Shown piece after piece: positions 1 through 7,205 of a stretch of 37,562 nt of DNA. The stretch is from Bacilli bacterium (GTDB lineage: Bacteria > Bacillota_I > Bacilli_A > RFN20 > CAG-826). The translations under genes and the position numbers were made by a program. The DNA lies in NCBI GenBank assembly GCA_024680795.1, contig JAILBR010000023.1, forward strand, positions 1 to 37,562, read 5' to 3'. The stretch's first letter is position 1. Each line of letters begins with the position of its first letter. A model generated the notes under the pieces. The model saw only the letters and a program-made list of their open reading frames with translations, was not told the origin of the DNA and did no database searches.

Positions 1-178
1 AACAGACTATAACTCTAATAGTAACACTTATTCACTCAGGTCATATTGGAATGCTCCAGATGATATTGATGGTAAAATCTCCTTTGTTTCTAAACAAAAG
101 TTAAATATCGGTGACATCGTTAAAGTTAAAATTACCAGCGCTTTCGTCTATGACCTATTTGGAGAATATGTAGATTAG
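1..178 (+). CDS. rimO: RimO C-terminal end (partial), TRAM domain
   Basis: The gene enters from the left, with the first whole codon at position 2, and reads 58 residues before TAG at 176-178. The residues RSYWNAPDDIDGKI, then LNIGDIVKVKITSAFVYDL and GEYVD, match the TRAM domain that ends RimO, the radical-SAM methylthiotransferase that modifies an Asp of ribosomal protein S12. The RSY-x-x-APDDIDG start is typical of RimO; the related tRNA enzyme MiaB is the alternative but usually lacks it. The radical-SAM domain lies outside the window and cannot be checked. Confidence 0.8.
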   Translation, partial: TDYNSNSNTYSLRSYWNAPDDIDGKISFVSKQKLNIGDIVKVKITSAFVYDLFGEYVD

Positions 179-181
179 TTA

Positions 182-210
182 TTGAATTAGTTAATTTATA
201 AATATATAAT
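182..210 (+). promoter_or_regulatory. Promoter of tRNA-Thr
   Basis: TTGAAT at 182-187 and a perfect TATAAT at 205-210 are 17 bases apart. Transcription would begin a few bases before the tRNA at 222. Confidence 0.7.
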
Positions 211-221
211 TTATCTCACTT

Positions 222-295
222 GCCTCCATAGTTAAGTGGTATAACGGATCCATGGTAAGGATGAATCGGTGGTCCGATTCCGCCAGGGGGCACCA
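222..295 (+). tRNA. tRNA-Thr (anticodon GGT)
   Basis: A cloverleaf folds from 222 to 295. The acceptor is GCCTCCA against AGGGGGC, with an A-A at the inner pair and one T-G. The D stem is GTTA/TAAC and the anticodon loop ATGGTAA. The T arm is GGTGG/CCGCC with loop TCCGATT. A73 and an encoded CCA follow. The GGT anticodon in a CCATGGTAAGG context resembles Bacillus tRNA-Thr(GGT). The first anticodon-stem pair is G-G, a small imperfection. Confidence 0.88.
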
Positions 296-305
296 TCTGT
301 AAATT

Positions 306-335
306 ACAGCGATGATAAAAAGTCGCTGTTTTTTC
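306..335 (+). terminator. Intrinsic terminator after tRNA-Thr
   Basis: ACAGCGA (306-312) and TCGCTGT (323-329) form a 7-bp stem followed at once by a T-run. Confidence 0.8.
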
Positions 336-360
336 TTTATTGTAATGCTATCATAAACGC

Positions 361-699
361 ATGAAACCAACCCTAATTGCCTATTGTGGTCTTAACTGTG
401 AAGAATGCGAAGCTTATATAGCCACGATTAATAACGACGATGAGTTAAGAGAAAAAGTCGCTAAAGAGTGGTCTATCTTAAACAAAGTTGAAATAACCAA
501 AGAAATGATTAACTGTGAAGGGTGCCGTGTTAACGGAAAAAAGACACCGTTTTGCGATAAACTATGCCCAATCAGAATGTGCGCTAAAACAAAAGCACTA
601 GAAACATGTGGCGATTGTGAAAACTTAAAAACATGTCAAAAAATCAAAATGATTATTGATCACAACGATAAAGCCCTTGATAATTTGTTAAAAAAATAA
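361..699 (+). CDS. Small Cys-rich DUF3795 family protein
   Basis: This 112-residue protein has a Cys-dense layout: YCGLNCEEC near the N-terminus (Cys 9, 13, 16), then CEGC, FCDKLCPIRMC and TCGDCENLKTC. This fits DUF3795, small proteins thought to bind zinc or another metal, function unknown. There is no signal peptide or membrane segment, so it is probably cytosolic. It lies about 25 bases beyond the tRNA-Thr terminator and no good Shine-Dalgarno sequence is visible before the ATG, so the start is the least certain part. A hairpin-rich stretch follows. Confidence 0.75.
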   Translation: MKPTLIAYCGLNCEECEAYIATINNDDELREKVAKEWSILNKVEITKEMINCEGCRVNGKKTPFCDKLCPIRMCAKTKALETCGDCENLKTCQKIKMIIDHNDKALDNLLKK

Positions 700-700
700 T

Positions 701-769
701 CTCAGACTTATTCTGAGGGTGGAAAATATAGATACTAGGGTGGAAATTGTATTATTTCCTTGTCCCTAG
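701..769 (+). other. Two adjacent hairpins, the second T-box-antiterminator-like
   Basis: Hairpin one is CTCAGA (701-706) with TCTGAG (712-717). Hairpin two is CTAGGG (735-740) with CCCTAG (764-769), and inside it GGAAA (742-746) with TTTCC (755-759). The strand AGGGTGGAAA followed later by GTCCCT resembles the AGGGTGGNA...TCCCT antiterminator bulge of T-box leaders. No T-box stem I or specifier loop fits in the short space after the DUF3795 stop, so a T-box is not called. Confidence 0.35.
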
Positions 770-812
770 CCAAACAAGACACTAACCACTCTAATGAGTG
801 GTTTTTGTTTGG
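770..812 (+). terminator. Two-part intrinsic terminator
   Basis: AACCACTC (784-791) and GAGTGGTT (796-803) form an 8-bp stem with loop TAAT and a following T-run. An outer stem, CCAAACAA (770-777) with TTGTTTGG (805-812), can extend it. It ends transcripts from the DUF3795 side. 813-933 shows nothing further that I can name besides an AAGAGGA ribosome site before 934. Confidence 0.7.
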
Positions 813-933
813 TTAACCCTTCGAGACGAATCAAACATCCTGGCCTACTTTCTCCATTCTCAAACATAATTTAAATCATCAAAAAATAAGAGTATGATGA
901 TATCTAGACTATTAGAAAAGAGGAAAATAAATT

Positions 934-1263
934 ATGAGCCCAATTGAAATTGCTGTTTTGGTTTTATCGAGTGTTGACGCATTTTGTTGTGTCGTTTGTC
1001 GTGTGCCTCAGGTTGTGAGATTAATACGATTAAAAGAATCGCAAGCGATTTCTATTCCTTACTGGGCATGTAATATTTTGTCTTGTTTTATGTGCATTAC
1101 TGCTTATTCTTTGCAGTTATCGATTGGCAATATTTCAATGGTTATCTTCTTGTGCTCAGCGACATTTAATCTTGTTCTAAATACTTTGATTTTGTTTTTG
1201 GTTCGTAAATACCGTAAAAATAATGTTAGTTTAAATCAAAATGATTTAAAAGTTGAGCAATAA
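934..1263 (+). CDS. SemiSWEET/PQ-loop membrane transporter-like protein
   Basis: This 109-residue protein has three hydrophobic helices, near residues 5-22, 45-65 and 70-92. A Pro-Gln pair lies at residues 25-26 in RVPQVVRLIRLKES, followed by the QAIS-x-PYW segment. This is the PQ-loop layout of bacterial SemiSWEETs, three-helix sugar transporters that work as homodimers. The length is close to the family's usual ~90-100, with a charged tail. The substrate cannot be told from sequence. An AAGAGGA ribosome site precedes the ATG. The 3' end overlaps the convergent nucleosidase-like gene by 38 bases, so the two transcripts are antisense there. Confidence 0.72.
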   Translation: MSPIEIAVLVLSSVDAFCCVVCRVPQVVRLIRLKESQAISIPYWACNILSCFMCITAYSLQLSIGNISMVIFLCSATFNLVLNTLILFLVRKYRKNNVSLNQNDLKVEQ

Positions 1264-1900
1264 TTGTCTGTAATTTTTCATTCATTTGATATACATTATC
1301 TTGATATAAGGTCCCTCTTAGTTCGTTATTTGAAATGATACGGAAAGCGATGGCGGGGATCTTATTTTCTTCGCACGCCTTATATATAGCGATAGTTTCC
1401 ATATCTTCGCATAAGTGTTGATGTTTATTGTTTAAGGCGTTAATAATTTCTTTGTCTCTAGTGAAGAAATCTCCTGATAGAGTTTTTCCATGACGTATGG
1501 TAGCGTCAATCTTCATATTATCTAATAATTTAGATAACTTCTCATCGCCTTTGATTATTAATTCAGTTTCTTCTATCACATTCCAACTAGAAGGAGGAGT
1601 GTCATTCATAATATAACCACCATGATAGATGGCTTCATCACAAACGATGATGTCGCCATCATCAACGTTTAAAGTATGTCCTCCAGCAGTTCCTATATTA
1701 ATAACAACGTCTGGATAAATTTTATTGATTAGAGAATAGGTCGATGAAAGTGCATTCAATATACCAACACCTATGATACCTGTATATATTTCATTATTCT
1801 TTATTTTAGCGTAATAAAAGTTATCTATATGTTCAGCGTCAATCAGCTTATTTAATATAGATATTTCTTTATTCATCGCGGCAAGAATTAGTATTTTCAT
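1226..1900 (-). CDS. MTA/SAH nucleosidase-like protein with Asn at the catalytic Asp
   Basis: This 224-residue protein belongs to the PNP/UDP nucleosidase superfamily. MTA/SAH nucleosidase splits adenine from methylthioadenosine and S-adenosylhomocysteine. Visible motifs are MKILILAAMNKE at the start (E12 as in E. coli MtnN), NIGTAGG, the SGDFF stretch and EDMETIAI, holding the ribose-contacting Glu. The motif usually written RAISD reads FRIISNN, so the proton-donating Asp is Asn. Futalosine hydrolases (MqnB) also carry an ISN-type motif, so the substrate may differ. I start at the ATG at 1900 because it gives the usual MKI opening; an in-frame TTG lies 15 bases upstream at 1915. Confidence 0.72.
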   Translation of the reverse strand: MKILILAAMNKEISILNKLIDAEHIDNFYYAKIKNNEIYTGIIGVGILNALSSTYSLINKIYPDVVINIGTAGGHTLNVDDGDIIVCDEAIYHGGYIMNDTPPSSWNVIEETELIIKGDEKLSKLLDNMKIDATIRHGKTLSGDFFTRDKEIINALNNKHQHLCEDMETIAIYKACEENKIPAIAFRIISNNELRGTLYQDNVYQMNEKLQTIIAQLLNHFDLN

Positions 1901-2047
1901 ATTTACAATTATCAAATATTTCTTTTATAAAGTCCATGTTTAAAAACATGTGTTAAATCTTAAGCGCATGTTTGATAGTGTGCTTTTATAGTATGGTATT
2001 ATTTTGATAAAATATGTAAAATCAATTCATTACATAGGGAAAAGATT

Positions 2048-3382
2048 ATGACAAAACTAGATATTGAAAAGAAATTATTTGTCCGAAAAGGGAAAAAAGT
2101 AAATCCTTTTATTTATAAATGCTTAATGAATTTAGTGGCGAGACCATTTTTATTAAGACCGATGAATGTCCATGTTAATAAAAAAGTGGATGTTAAAAAA
2201 ATAAAAGGACCATTTATCGTTATTTCAAACCATACTTCTAGATGTGACTGGATGTATGTTTCTAAAGCTTTATATCCACAAAACCTCAACTATATGGTGT
2301 CATATACAGAATTCTTTAGAGGACATATGCATTTTGCCTTTGACCTTTGCCATATGATTCCGAAAAAAAACTTTACTCCTGATCAACACTCGATCAAAGA
2401 GATGATGCAAGTGTTGAAAGATGGGGGTAATGTCGTCTTGTTTCCTGAAGGAAAATCTTCTATATCAGGCACCAATCAGCCAATCATGAATGGGACAGGA
2501 AGACTATTTAGATACACTAAAGTACCGATTTATTATACGAAGATTTCGGGTGGATATATGTCTAATACCCAATGGAACATCGCTAATAGGCCTGGGAAAG
2601 TGGTCGTGGAAGTGGGAAAATTATTCGACTATGAAGATTTAAAGAAATATACCGACCAAGAATTAGATGATATCATCAACGATACTTTATATAACGATGA
2701 CTTTATTTGGAACAAAACCGAAAGAGTCAAATATAAAGGAAACGATACAGTGGCAGTGAAGTTAGAAGAGCATTTATTCTACTGTCCAAAATGTCAAAAA
2801 GAACTGACAATGTTAGGCGAGAAAAATGTTATCAAATGTCTTAACTGCGGTAATGGGGCAACCATCAACGAATACTATGATTTAATCCCATTAAATAAAG
2901 ATTGTAAAATCCCTAAAAACCTAACGATTTGGTACGAACTACAAAGAAGACACATCTATCAACAAATCAAAAATAATGTAGACTACAAAATTGAAGAAAA
3001 TGTCATCTTAGGGATGCAACCAAATGATCGATATGTTAAAGGTAAGAAGATTACTTCTTATCCAGTGGGAAAAGGTAAACTCACCATGACTAGAGAAACT
3101 TTCTCTTTTGAAGGAGAAAAAGATGGGAAACCTTATAGTTTTTCTTTCCCAACTAACACAGTTCCGACCTTGTTATTAGAGACTGACTCTTCCTATTTTG
3201 GAACATTCTTTGAAGGCAAATATCATGAATTTATTCCTGAAAGAAAAGTCGCGACTAAGTGGGTGATTTCCGAAGAAGAATGTCACCGTATCACTGGTGG
3301 ACCATGGCAAAACCGTTTAAAACATCAGCAGTGGATTTATCAAGACATGACTGATGAAGAACTAGATAAATACTTTCAATAG
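2048..3382 (+). CDS. PlsC-type 1-acyl-glycerol-3-phosphate acyltransferase with zinc ribbon
   Basis: The 444-residue protein carries the acyltransferase HX4D motif as NHTSRCD (H62, D67) and the glycerophosphate-binding FPEG at 132-135. This places it in the LPLAT/PlsC family that makes phosphatidic acid in membrane lipid synthesis. Ordinary PlsC is ~200-250 residues. Here the domain is followed by a four-Cys zinc ribbon (CPKC at 246-249, CLNC at 264-267) and ~170 residues of unknown function, so specificity may differ. AGGGA sits 7 bases before the ATG. A good terminator follows. Confidence 0.82.
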   Translation: MTKLDIEKKLFVRKGKKVNPFIYKCLMNLVARPFLLRPMNVHVNKKVDVKKIKGPFIVISNHTSRCDWMYVSKALYPQNLNYMVSYTEFFRGHMHFAFDLCHMIPKKNFTPDQHSIKEMMQVLKDGGNVVLFPEGKSSISGTNQPIMNGTGRLFRYTKVPIYYTKISGGYMSNTQWNIANRPGKVVVEVGKLFDYEDLKKYTDQELDDIINDTLYNDDFIWNKTERVKYKGNDTVAVKLEEHLFYCPKCQKELTMLGEKNVIKCLNCGNGATINEYYDLIPLNKDCKIPKNLTIWYELQRRHIYQQIKNNVDYKIEENVILGMQPNDRYVKGKKITSYPVGKGKLTMTRETFSFEGEKDGKPYSFSFPTNTVPTLLLETDSSYFGTFFEGKYHEFIPERKVATKWVISEEECHRITGGPWQNRLKHQQWIYQDMTDEELDKYFQ

Positions 3383-3390
3383 AAGAAATG

Positions 3391-3416
3391 CGCTTATAGT
3401 TATGTAGGCGTTTTTT
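3391..3416 (+). terminator. Intrinsic terminator after the acyltransferase
   Basis: CGCTTATA (3391-3398) pairs with TGTAGGCG (3403-3410), two pairs being G-T, followed by six T. Confidence 0.8.
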
Positions 3417-3480
3417 GTACGACCAGCCATGCTTTTTGTAGTCATAAAAATATGTTAAAATTATATTTTGAGGTAAATAA

Positions 3481-5589
3481 ATGAAAAGATTAAGTACTCT
3501 ATTTCTAAGCATATTATCCCTAGCGTGTCTATCTGCCTGTTCAGTAAATAATTCTGGCTACATTGATTCAGGTGAAATACAACCAATTACTCCTGGAGGC
3601 GAAGGAGATGACACTTCAAGTGGTGGCGACAACAATCCTGATGGTGGTGATGATGGTTCAGAAGGCGGGGATGACATCGAAGTCATAACCGTTAATAATT
3701 TTACCGGTATTACTTTTAGTAATGGCACCTTTACTTATGATGGCACCCCTAAAAATATCTATGTCAGTGGTGCGCCAGATTTCGCTACTGTTACATATGA
3801 AGGAAATGGTAAAACTGACGCTGGCACATATACGGTTAATGCCCATGTTTCAGCAGAAAACTACAATACTCTAGATTTAAGTGCTAGGTTAACCATTTCA
3901 AAAGCGACATTAACCGGCATTACTTTTGAAAATCAAACTATCAATTATGATGGTCAAGCTCATAGCATCTATGTAAGTGGTGCGCCTGAAAACGCTACAG
4001 TTACATACTCAAATAATGGAAAAACTAATGTTGGCACTTATACAGTTACCGCAACCATAAAAGTACCAAATTACAATACTTTAACTAAGACAGCAACTTT
4101 AAGAATTTTAGGAAAAGAAATCACAGGTGTCACTTTTAGTGACAAAACAGTGGAATATAATGGCAAGAGTCAATCCATCGCGGTAAGCGGTGAACTTCCT
4201 ACTGGAGTATCTGTTAGCTACACTAATAATGGCGAAACTAACGCTGGAACTTATACAGTTATCGCTAAACTTACTGGTACAGGATATGAACCATTAGAGT
4301 TAAAAGCAAAGTTGATTATCACACCTATTGAGTTAGATAAACCTGGCAGTTTCTATGACCAATGCTTTGCTTATGATGGCCAAAACCATTCTCTAACTGT
4401 GAAAGATGCTCCATCTTCTGCTACCGTTAGCTATAAATGTTTAAATGCTAGTGGTAACAACACCTTTAAAAATCCTGGTCAATATGATATCGAAGCAACC
4501 GTAAAAGAAAGCACTAACTACATGAGTGTTTTAAAGGCCACCCTATTTATTATTGAAGAGGGCTCTATCGGTGTAGATACTTCAAAAAATGCTTTAGAAA
4601 TTGACGATAATCTAAAATGGGATGATTTATATAATACATTAGATAAGGATAATTTCTCCTATACTTATTTATCTGGTTCCTTTGATGTAGAAAATATCGA
4701 CGATCCATATCCTAGTGATTTACTTGAAGAATCATGTTCTAGCCATGACTTTACAATGCATTTTGGCACAGATGGTAAAGAAGCATATTCCAAGAGTTAT
4801 TCAACTTATTCCGATCCTTATCATGGCTATAACTACTATAAAGAAGTAGGGGATGACATTTCCTATATACATTTCAATGATGATAATAACAATTATACCG
4901 AACTTGAAAAATTCCCTAAGGCTGCCTTTAAGGAAACCGTTTGTAAAGCAGAAGCTGCAAATGCATTTGTGGCTTTAACTAAAGGGGAAGAAGGGGAATT
5001 CCTCGTCGGAATGGACAGAGATGATTATTATAAAGACGATGGCTTTCCATTCATCCAAGATAACAAGTTTATCGTTTTAATGATTCATCCAAGAACTCTT
5101 AGTGATGGCTATCGTTATTTCTATGAAATATATGAGTTCTACAATATCGGTAACACCAAAGTAACTCTCCCATCTAGCAGCGCTCCTTCAGCGGATTATA
5201 TGAAAAATAGCTCAGGCCTCAAAGACTATCGTTTAGGTGGAGTAAAATATTGCTACGCCAGCTATGGCACTTATAGCAATTTAAAGTATTATCATACTGC
5301 GGAGATTTATGTTTCATATCATACTGTGGTATTCTTAAAACCAGGTACATATACTGTTTTACCATATATCTACGATAAACCAGTCAAAGCTATCGTCCAT
5401 TCTTCACCATATAAACAGTATTATAATTATAACCAAAGTGGTTATACCTATAATCTATATGTCAATAATGAAGGTGAATATCAAGGCGAATACGCTGAAC
5501 TTGGTAGTGTAGCAAAACTAACGCTTAGCGATTTCCTTTCTGATGATGGAGAGATAAATTACTACGCGGATTGGCATAGCGAATCATAA
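3481..5589 (+). CDS. Surface lipoprotein with tandem MBG/Ig-like repeats
   Basis: The 702-residue protein starts with a lipoprotein signal whose lipobox LSAC places the lipidated Cys at 20. A Gly/Asp-rich linker (~32-68) follows. Then come about four ~70-residue repeats (roughly 71-140, 143-210, 213-281, 284-357) with the pattern GITF...YDG...I-x-VSG-APxxATVTY-x-NxGKTxxGTYTV. This is the MBG-type beta domain found in adhesins and cell-surface proteins. Residues ~360-702 are rich in Tyr and Asp and unrecognised. GAGG lies 8 bases before the ATG. It stands alone, convergent with the TetR gene. A role at the cell surface is clear; the ligand is not. Confidence 0.8.
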   Translation: MKRLSTLFLSILSLACLSACSVNNSGYIDSGEIQPITPGGEGDDTSSGGDNNPDGGDDGSEGGDDIEVITVNNFTGITFSNGTFTYDGTPKNIYVSGAPDFATVTYEGNGKTDAGTYTVNAHVSAENYNTLDLSARLTISKATLTGITFENQTINYDGQAHSIYVSGAPENATVTYSNNGKTNVGTYTVTATIKVPNYNTLTKTATLRILGKEITGVTFSDKTVEYNGKSQSIAVSGELPTGVSVSYTNNGETNAGTYTVIAKLTGTGYEPLELKAKLIITPIELDKPGSFYDQCFAYDGQNHSLTVKDAPSSATVSYKCLNASGNNTFKNPGQYDIEATVKESTNYMSVLKATLFIIEEGSIGVDTSKNALEIDDNLKWDDLYNTLDKDNFSYTYLSGSFDVENIDDPYPSDLLEESCSSHDFTMHFGTDGKEAYSKSYSTYSDPYHGYNYYKEVGDDISYIHFNDDNNNYTELEKFPKAAFKETVCKAEAANAFVALTKGEEGEFLVGMDRDDYYKDDGFPFIQDNKFIVLMIHPRTLSDGYRYFYEIYEFYNIGNTKVTLPSSSAPSADYMKNSSGLKDYRLGGVKYCYASYGTYSNLKYYHTAEIYVSYHTVVFLKPGTYTVLPYIYDKPVKAIVHSSPYKQYYNYNQSGYTYNLYVNNEGEYQGEYAELGSVAKLTLSDFLSDDGEINYYADWHSES

Positions 5590-5617
5590 TAAATGCTCAT
5601 ACAAATGAACGCTTTTG

Positions 5618-6184
5618 TTACTTAGATAAGTGAATAAATTCAGAATAAGTGAATCTAGTTAATAAGTCAGCGACTTCATCTAATTCGCCAGTCGCATAAA
5701 TTATCCATCTAGATATCATACCAAAAGAGCCGTTAACGATATATTCGACACCTAGGCGGTTCTTTTTTGTTGGTTTTAACATCTTGTACATCTCGTTTTT
5801 TATTCTATCCAAACTGGTGGAAAGATATCCTCTTAAGTTTGTATCCATTAAGACGATACGATATAAATCGATATTATCGCTGATGATGGTTAGCATCTTT
5901 GTATACATCTTTTTTAAAGATGGACGGGTGATAAATCTCGTGAATAATTTCTCAGCTTCTAATTCAGAGAAGTTTTCACTAAATTGACGATTAATGATTG
6001 ACATAACAATCGCTTCTTTGCTCTCATAATGTAGGTAAATCGTGTTTCTATTAACCATTGCTTTTTCGGCAATATTGATAATTCTTACTTTATTAAAGGG
6101 CATAACTTCGAGTAGTGATAATAAAGCGGACTCGATTGCTCTTTCGGTTTTAATTGTGCGTAAATCTGTTTCCATAATAGGCAT
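5618..6184 (-). CDS. TetR/AcrR family transcriptional regulator
   Basis: The 188-residue protein has a TetR helix-turn-helix at about residues 12-60 (TERAIESALLSLL, INIAEKAMVNRNTIYLHYESKEAI) and a helical, variable C-terminal ligand domain. It resembles the TetR_C-type regulators of Firmicutes. It is divergent from fakB, with 114 bases between them, and such regulators often control the divergent neighbour. A 6-bp inverted repeat lies in that gap. No clear ribosome site precedes either ATG (6184 or 6175), so the start is uncertain by three codons. Confidence 0.8.
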   Translation of the reverse strand: MPIMETDLRTIKTERAIESALLSLLEVMPFNKVRIINIAEKAMVNRNTIYLHYESKEAIVMSIINRQFSENFSELEAEKLFTRFITRPSLKKMYTKMLTIISDNIDLYRIVLMDTNLRGYLSTSLDRIKNEMYKMLKPTKKNRLGVEYIVNGSFGMISRWIIYATGELDEVADLLTRFTYSEFIHLSK

Positions 6185-6206
6185 TTTATCATAAATGTCG
6201 CTTAAT

Positions 6207-6235
6207 AGGCAAATGCTAATAAATACCTATTGCCT
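6207..6235. promoter_or_regulatory. Possible operator between the TetR gene and fakB
   Basis: AGGCAA (6207-6212) and TTGCCT (6230-6235) are a perfect 6-bp inverted repeat in the divergent gap, the place where a TetR operator would be expected. It is a weak case: the arms are short and 17 bases apart. A second hairpin, TGGTG/CACCA (6268-6272/6277-6281), lies just before the fakB ribosome site AAAGGA and may affect translation. Confidence 0.3.
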
Positions 6236-6298
6236 TTCTTTAATTATTAAATTAAGGTTAATAAAGTTGGTGGTAACACCACGAAAGGAAAAAAGTTA

Positions 6299-7204
6299 AT
6301 GAGTAAATTTGCAATTATCGGTGATTCCACATGTGACTTAACTGATGAATTAAGAAAAGAATATGATATCGACTATTGTCGTATGATGGTCTCCTGGACC
6401 AATAAAGAAGGAGTGAATAAAGAAATCTATGCCTCCTTATCTTGGGAAGAAATCTCCCATAAAGACTATTTTGATTTAGTGGCTTCTGGCATCCGTGTCT
6501 TTACTACCCAAGTCACTGAACAAGAATTTGATAAAGTCTTTGAAAAGCATTTAAAAGCCGGTGAAGACCTCTTATATATCGGCTGTTCATCCGCTTTAAG
6601 CGCTTCTGTTTTATTAGGACAAAAACTCCAAAAGAAATATCAAGATAAATATCCAGATAGAAAAATCTACATTCTTGATCCATTAAATTCATGTATGGGA
6701 CAAGGATCTATGCTTCTTTTAGCTAGTGAGATGAGAAAAGATGGCAAGTCTATCGAAGAAATTTATAACTACATCGATGAACATAAATTAGAATGGCATC
6801 AACTCGCTACCGTGGAAAATCTTGATACTCTTAAAAGAGCAGGTAGAGTAAAAGCATCTAAAGCCTTCTTTGGCAACTTATTTGGTGTTAAGCCGATCTT
6901 AATCAGCGACGCAAAAGGCAATAACTACGCGATTGAAAAACAAAAAGGTAGAAGGAACGCTTTATTAAGAATGGTGGAAATGGCCAAAGCTGAAGCAGTC
7001 AACCCTGAAAATCAAATCTGCTGGATTAGTGACGCAGAATGTAAGAAAGAAGATTTAGAACTCCTTGTTGATAATCTCAAATCAGTGGTCAAATTTAAAG
7101 ATGTCAAAGTTGTCCCTATGGGACCAATCATTGGTGCTACCACAGGTAAAGGCACAATCGGAGTATTTTTCCGTGGAGAAAAAGTCACTATTATAGGTGA
7201 ATAA
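6299..7204 (+). CDS. fakB: DegV family fatty-acid-binding protein (FakB)
   Basis: The 301-residue protein opens with FAIIGDSTCDL, the DegV signature, and has the two-domain DegV length (~280-300). Motifs include VTEQEF, YIGCSSALSAS and the LKRAGRVKA stretch typical of DegV. DegV proteins are FakB subunits that hold a fatty acid for FakA, which phosphorylates it to acyl phosphate for phospholipid synthesis. The next gene is the FakA partner, and its ribosome site lies inside the end of this gene, so they are cotranslated. An AAAGGA ribosome site precedes the ATG. The acyltransferase at 2048-3382 fits the same lipid supply route, although it is not in this operon. Confidence 0.88.
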   Translation: MSKFAIIGDSTCDLTDELRKEYDIDYCRMMVSWTNKEGVNKEIYASLSWEEISHKDYFDLVASGIRVFTTQVTEQEFDKVFEKHLKAGEDLLYIGCSSALSASVLLGQKLQKKYQDKYPDRKIYILDPLNSCMGQGSMLLLASEMRKDGKSIEEIYNYIDEHKLEWHQLATVENLDTLKRAGRVKASKAFFGNLFGVKPILISDAKGNNYAIEKQKGRRNALLRMVEMAKAEAVNPENQICWISDAECKKEDLELLVDNLKSVVKFKDVKVVPMGPIIGATTGKGTIGVFFRGEKVTIIGE

Positions 7205-7205
7205 A

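Noticed and set aside
3291-3512. 73-residue minus-strand ORF over the acyltransferase end and the MBG lipoprotein start
   Set aside because: It is a shadow of two better-supported plus-strand genes and shows no family match.
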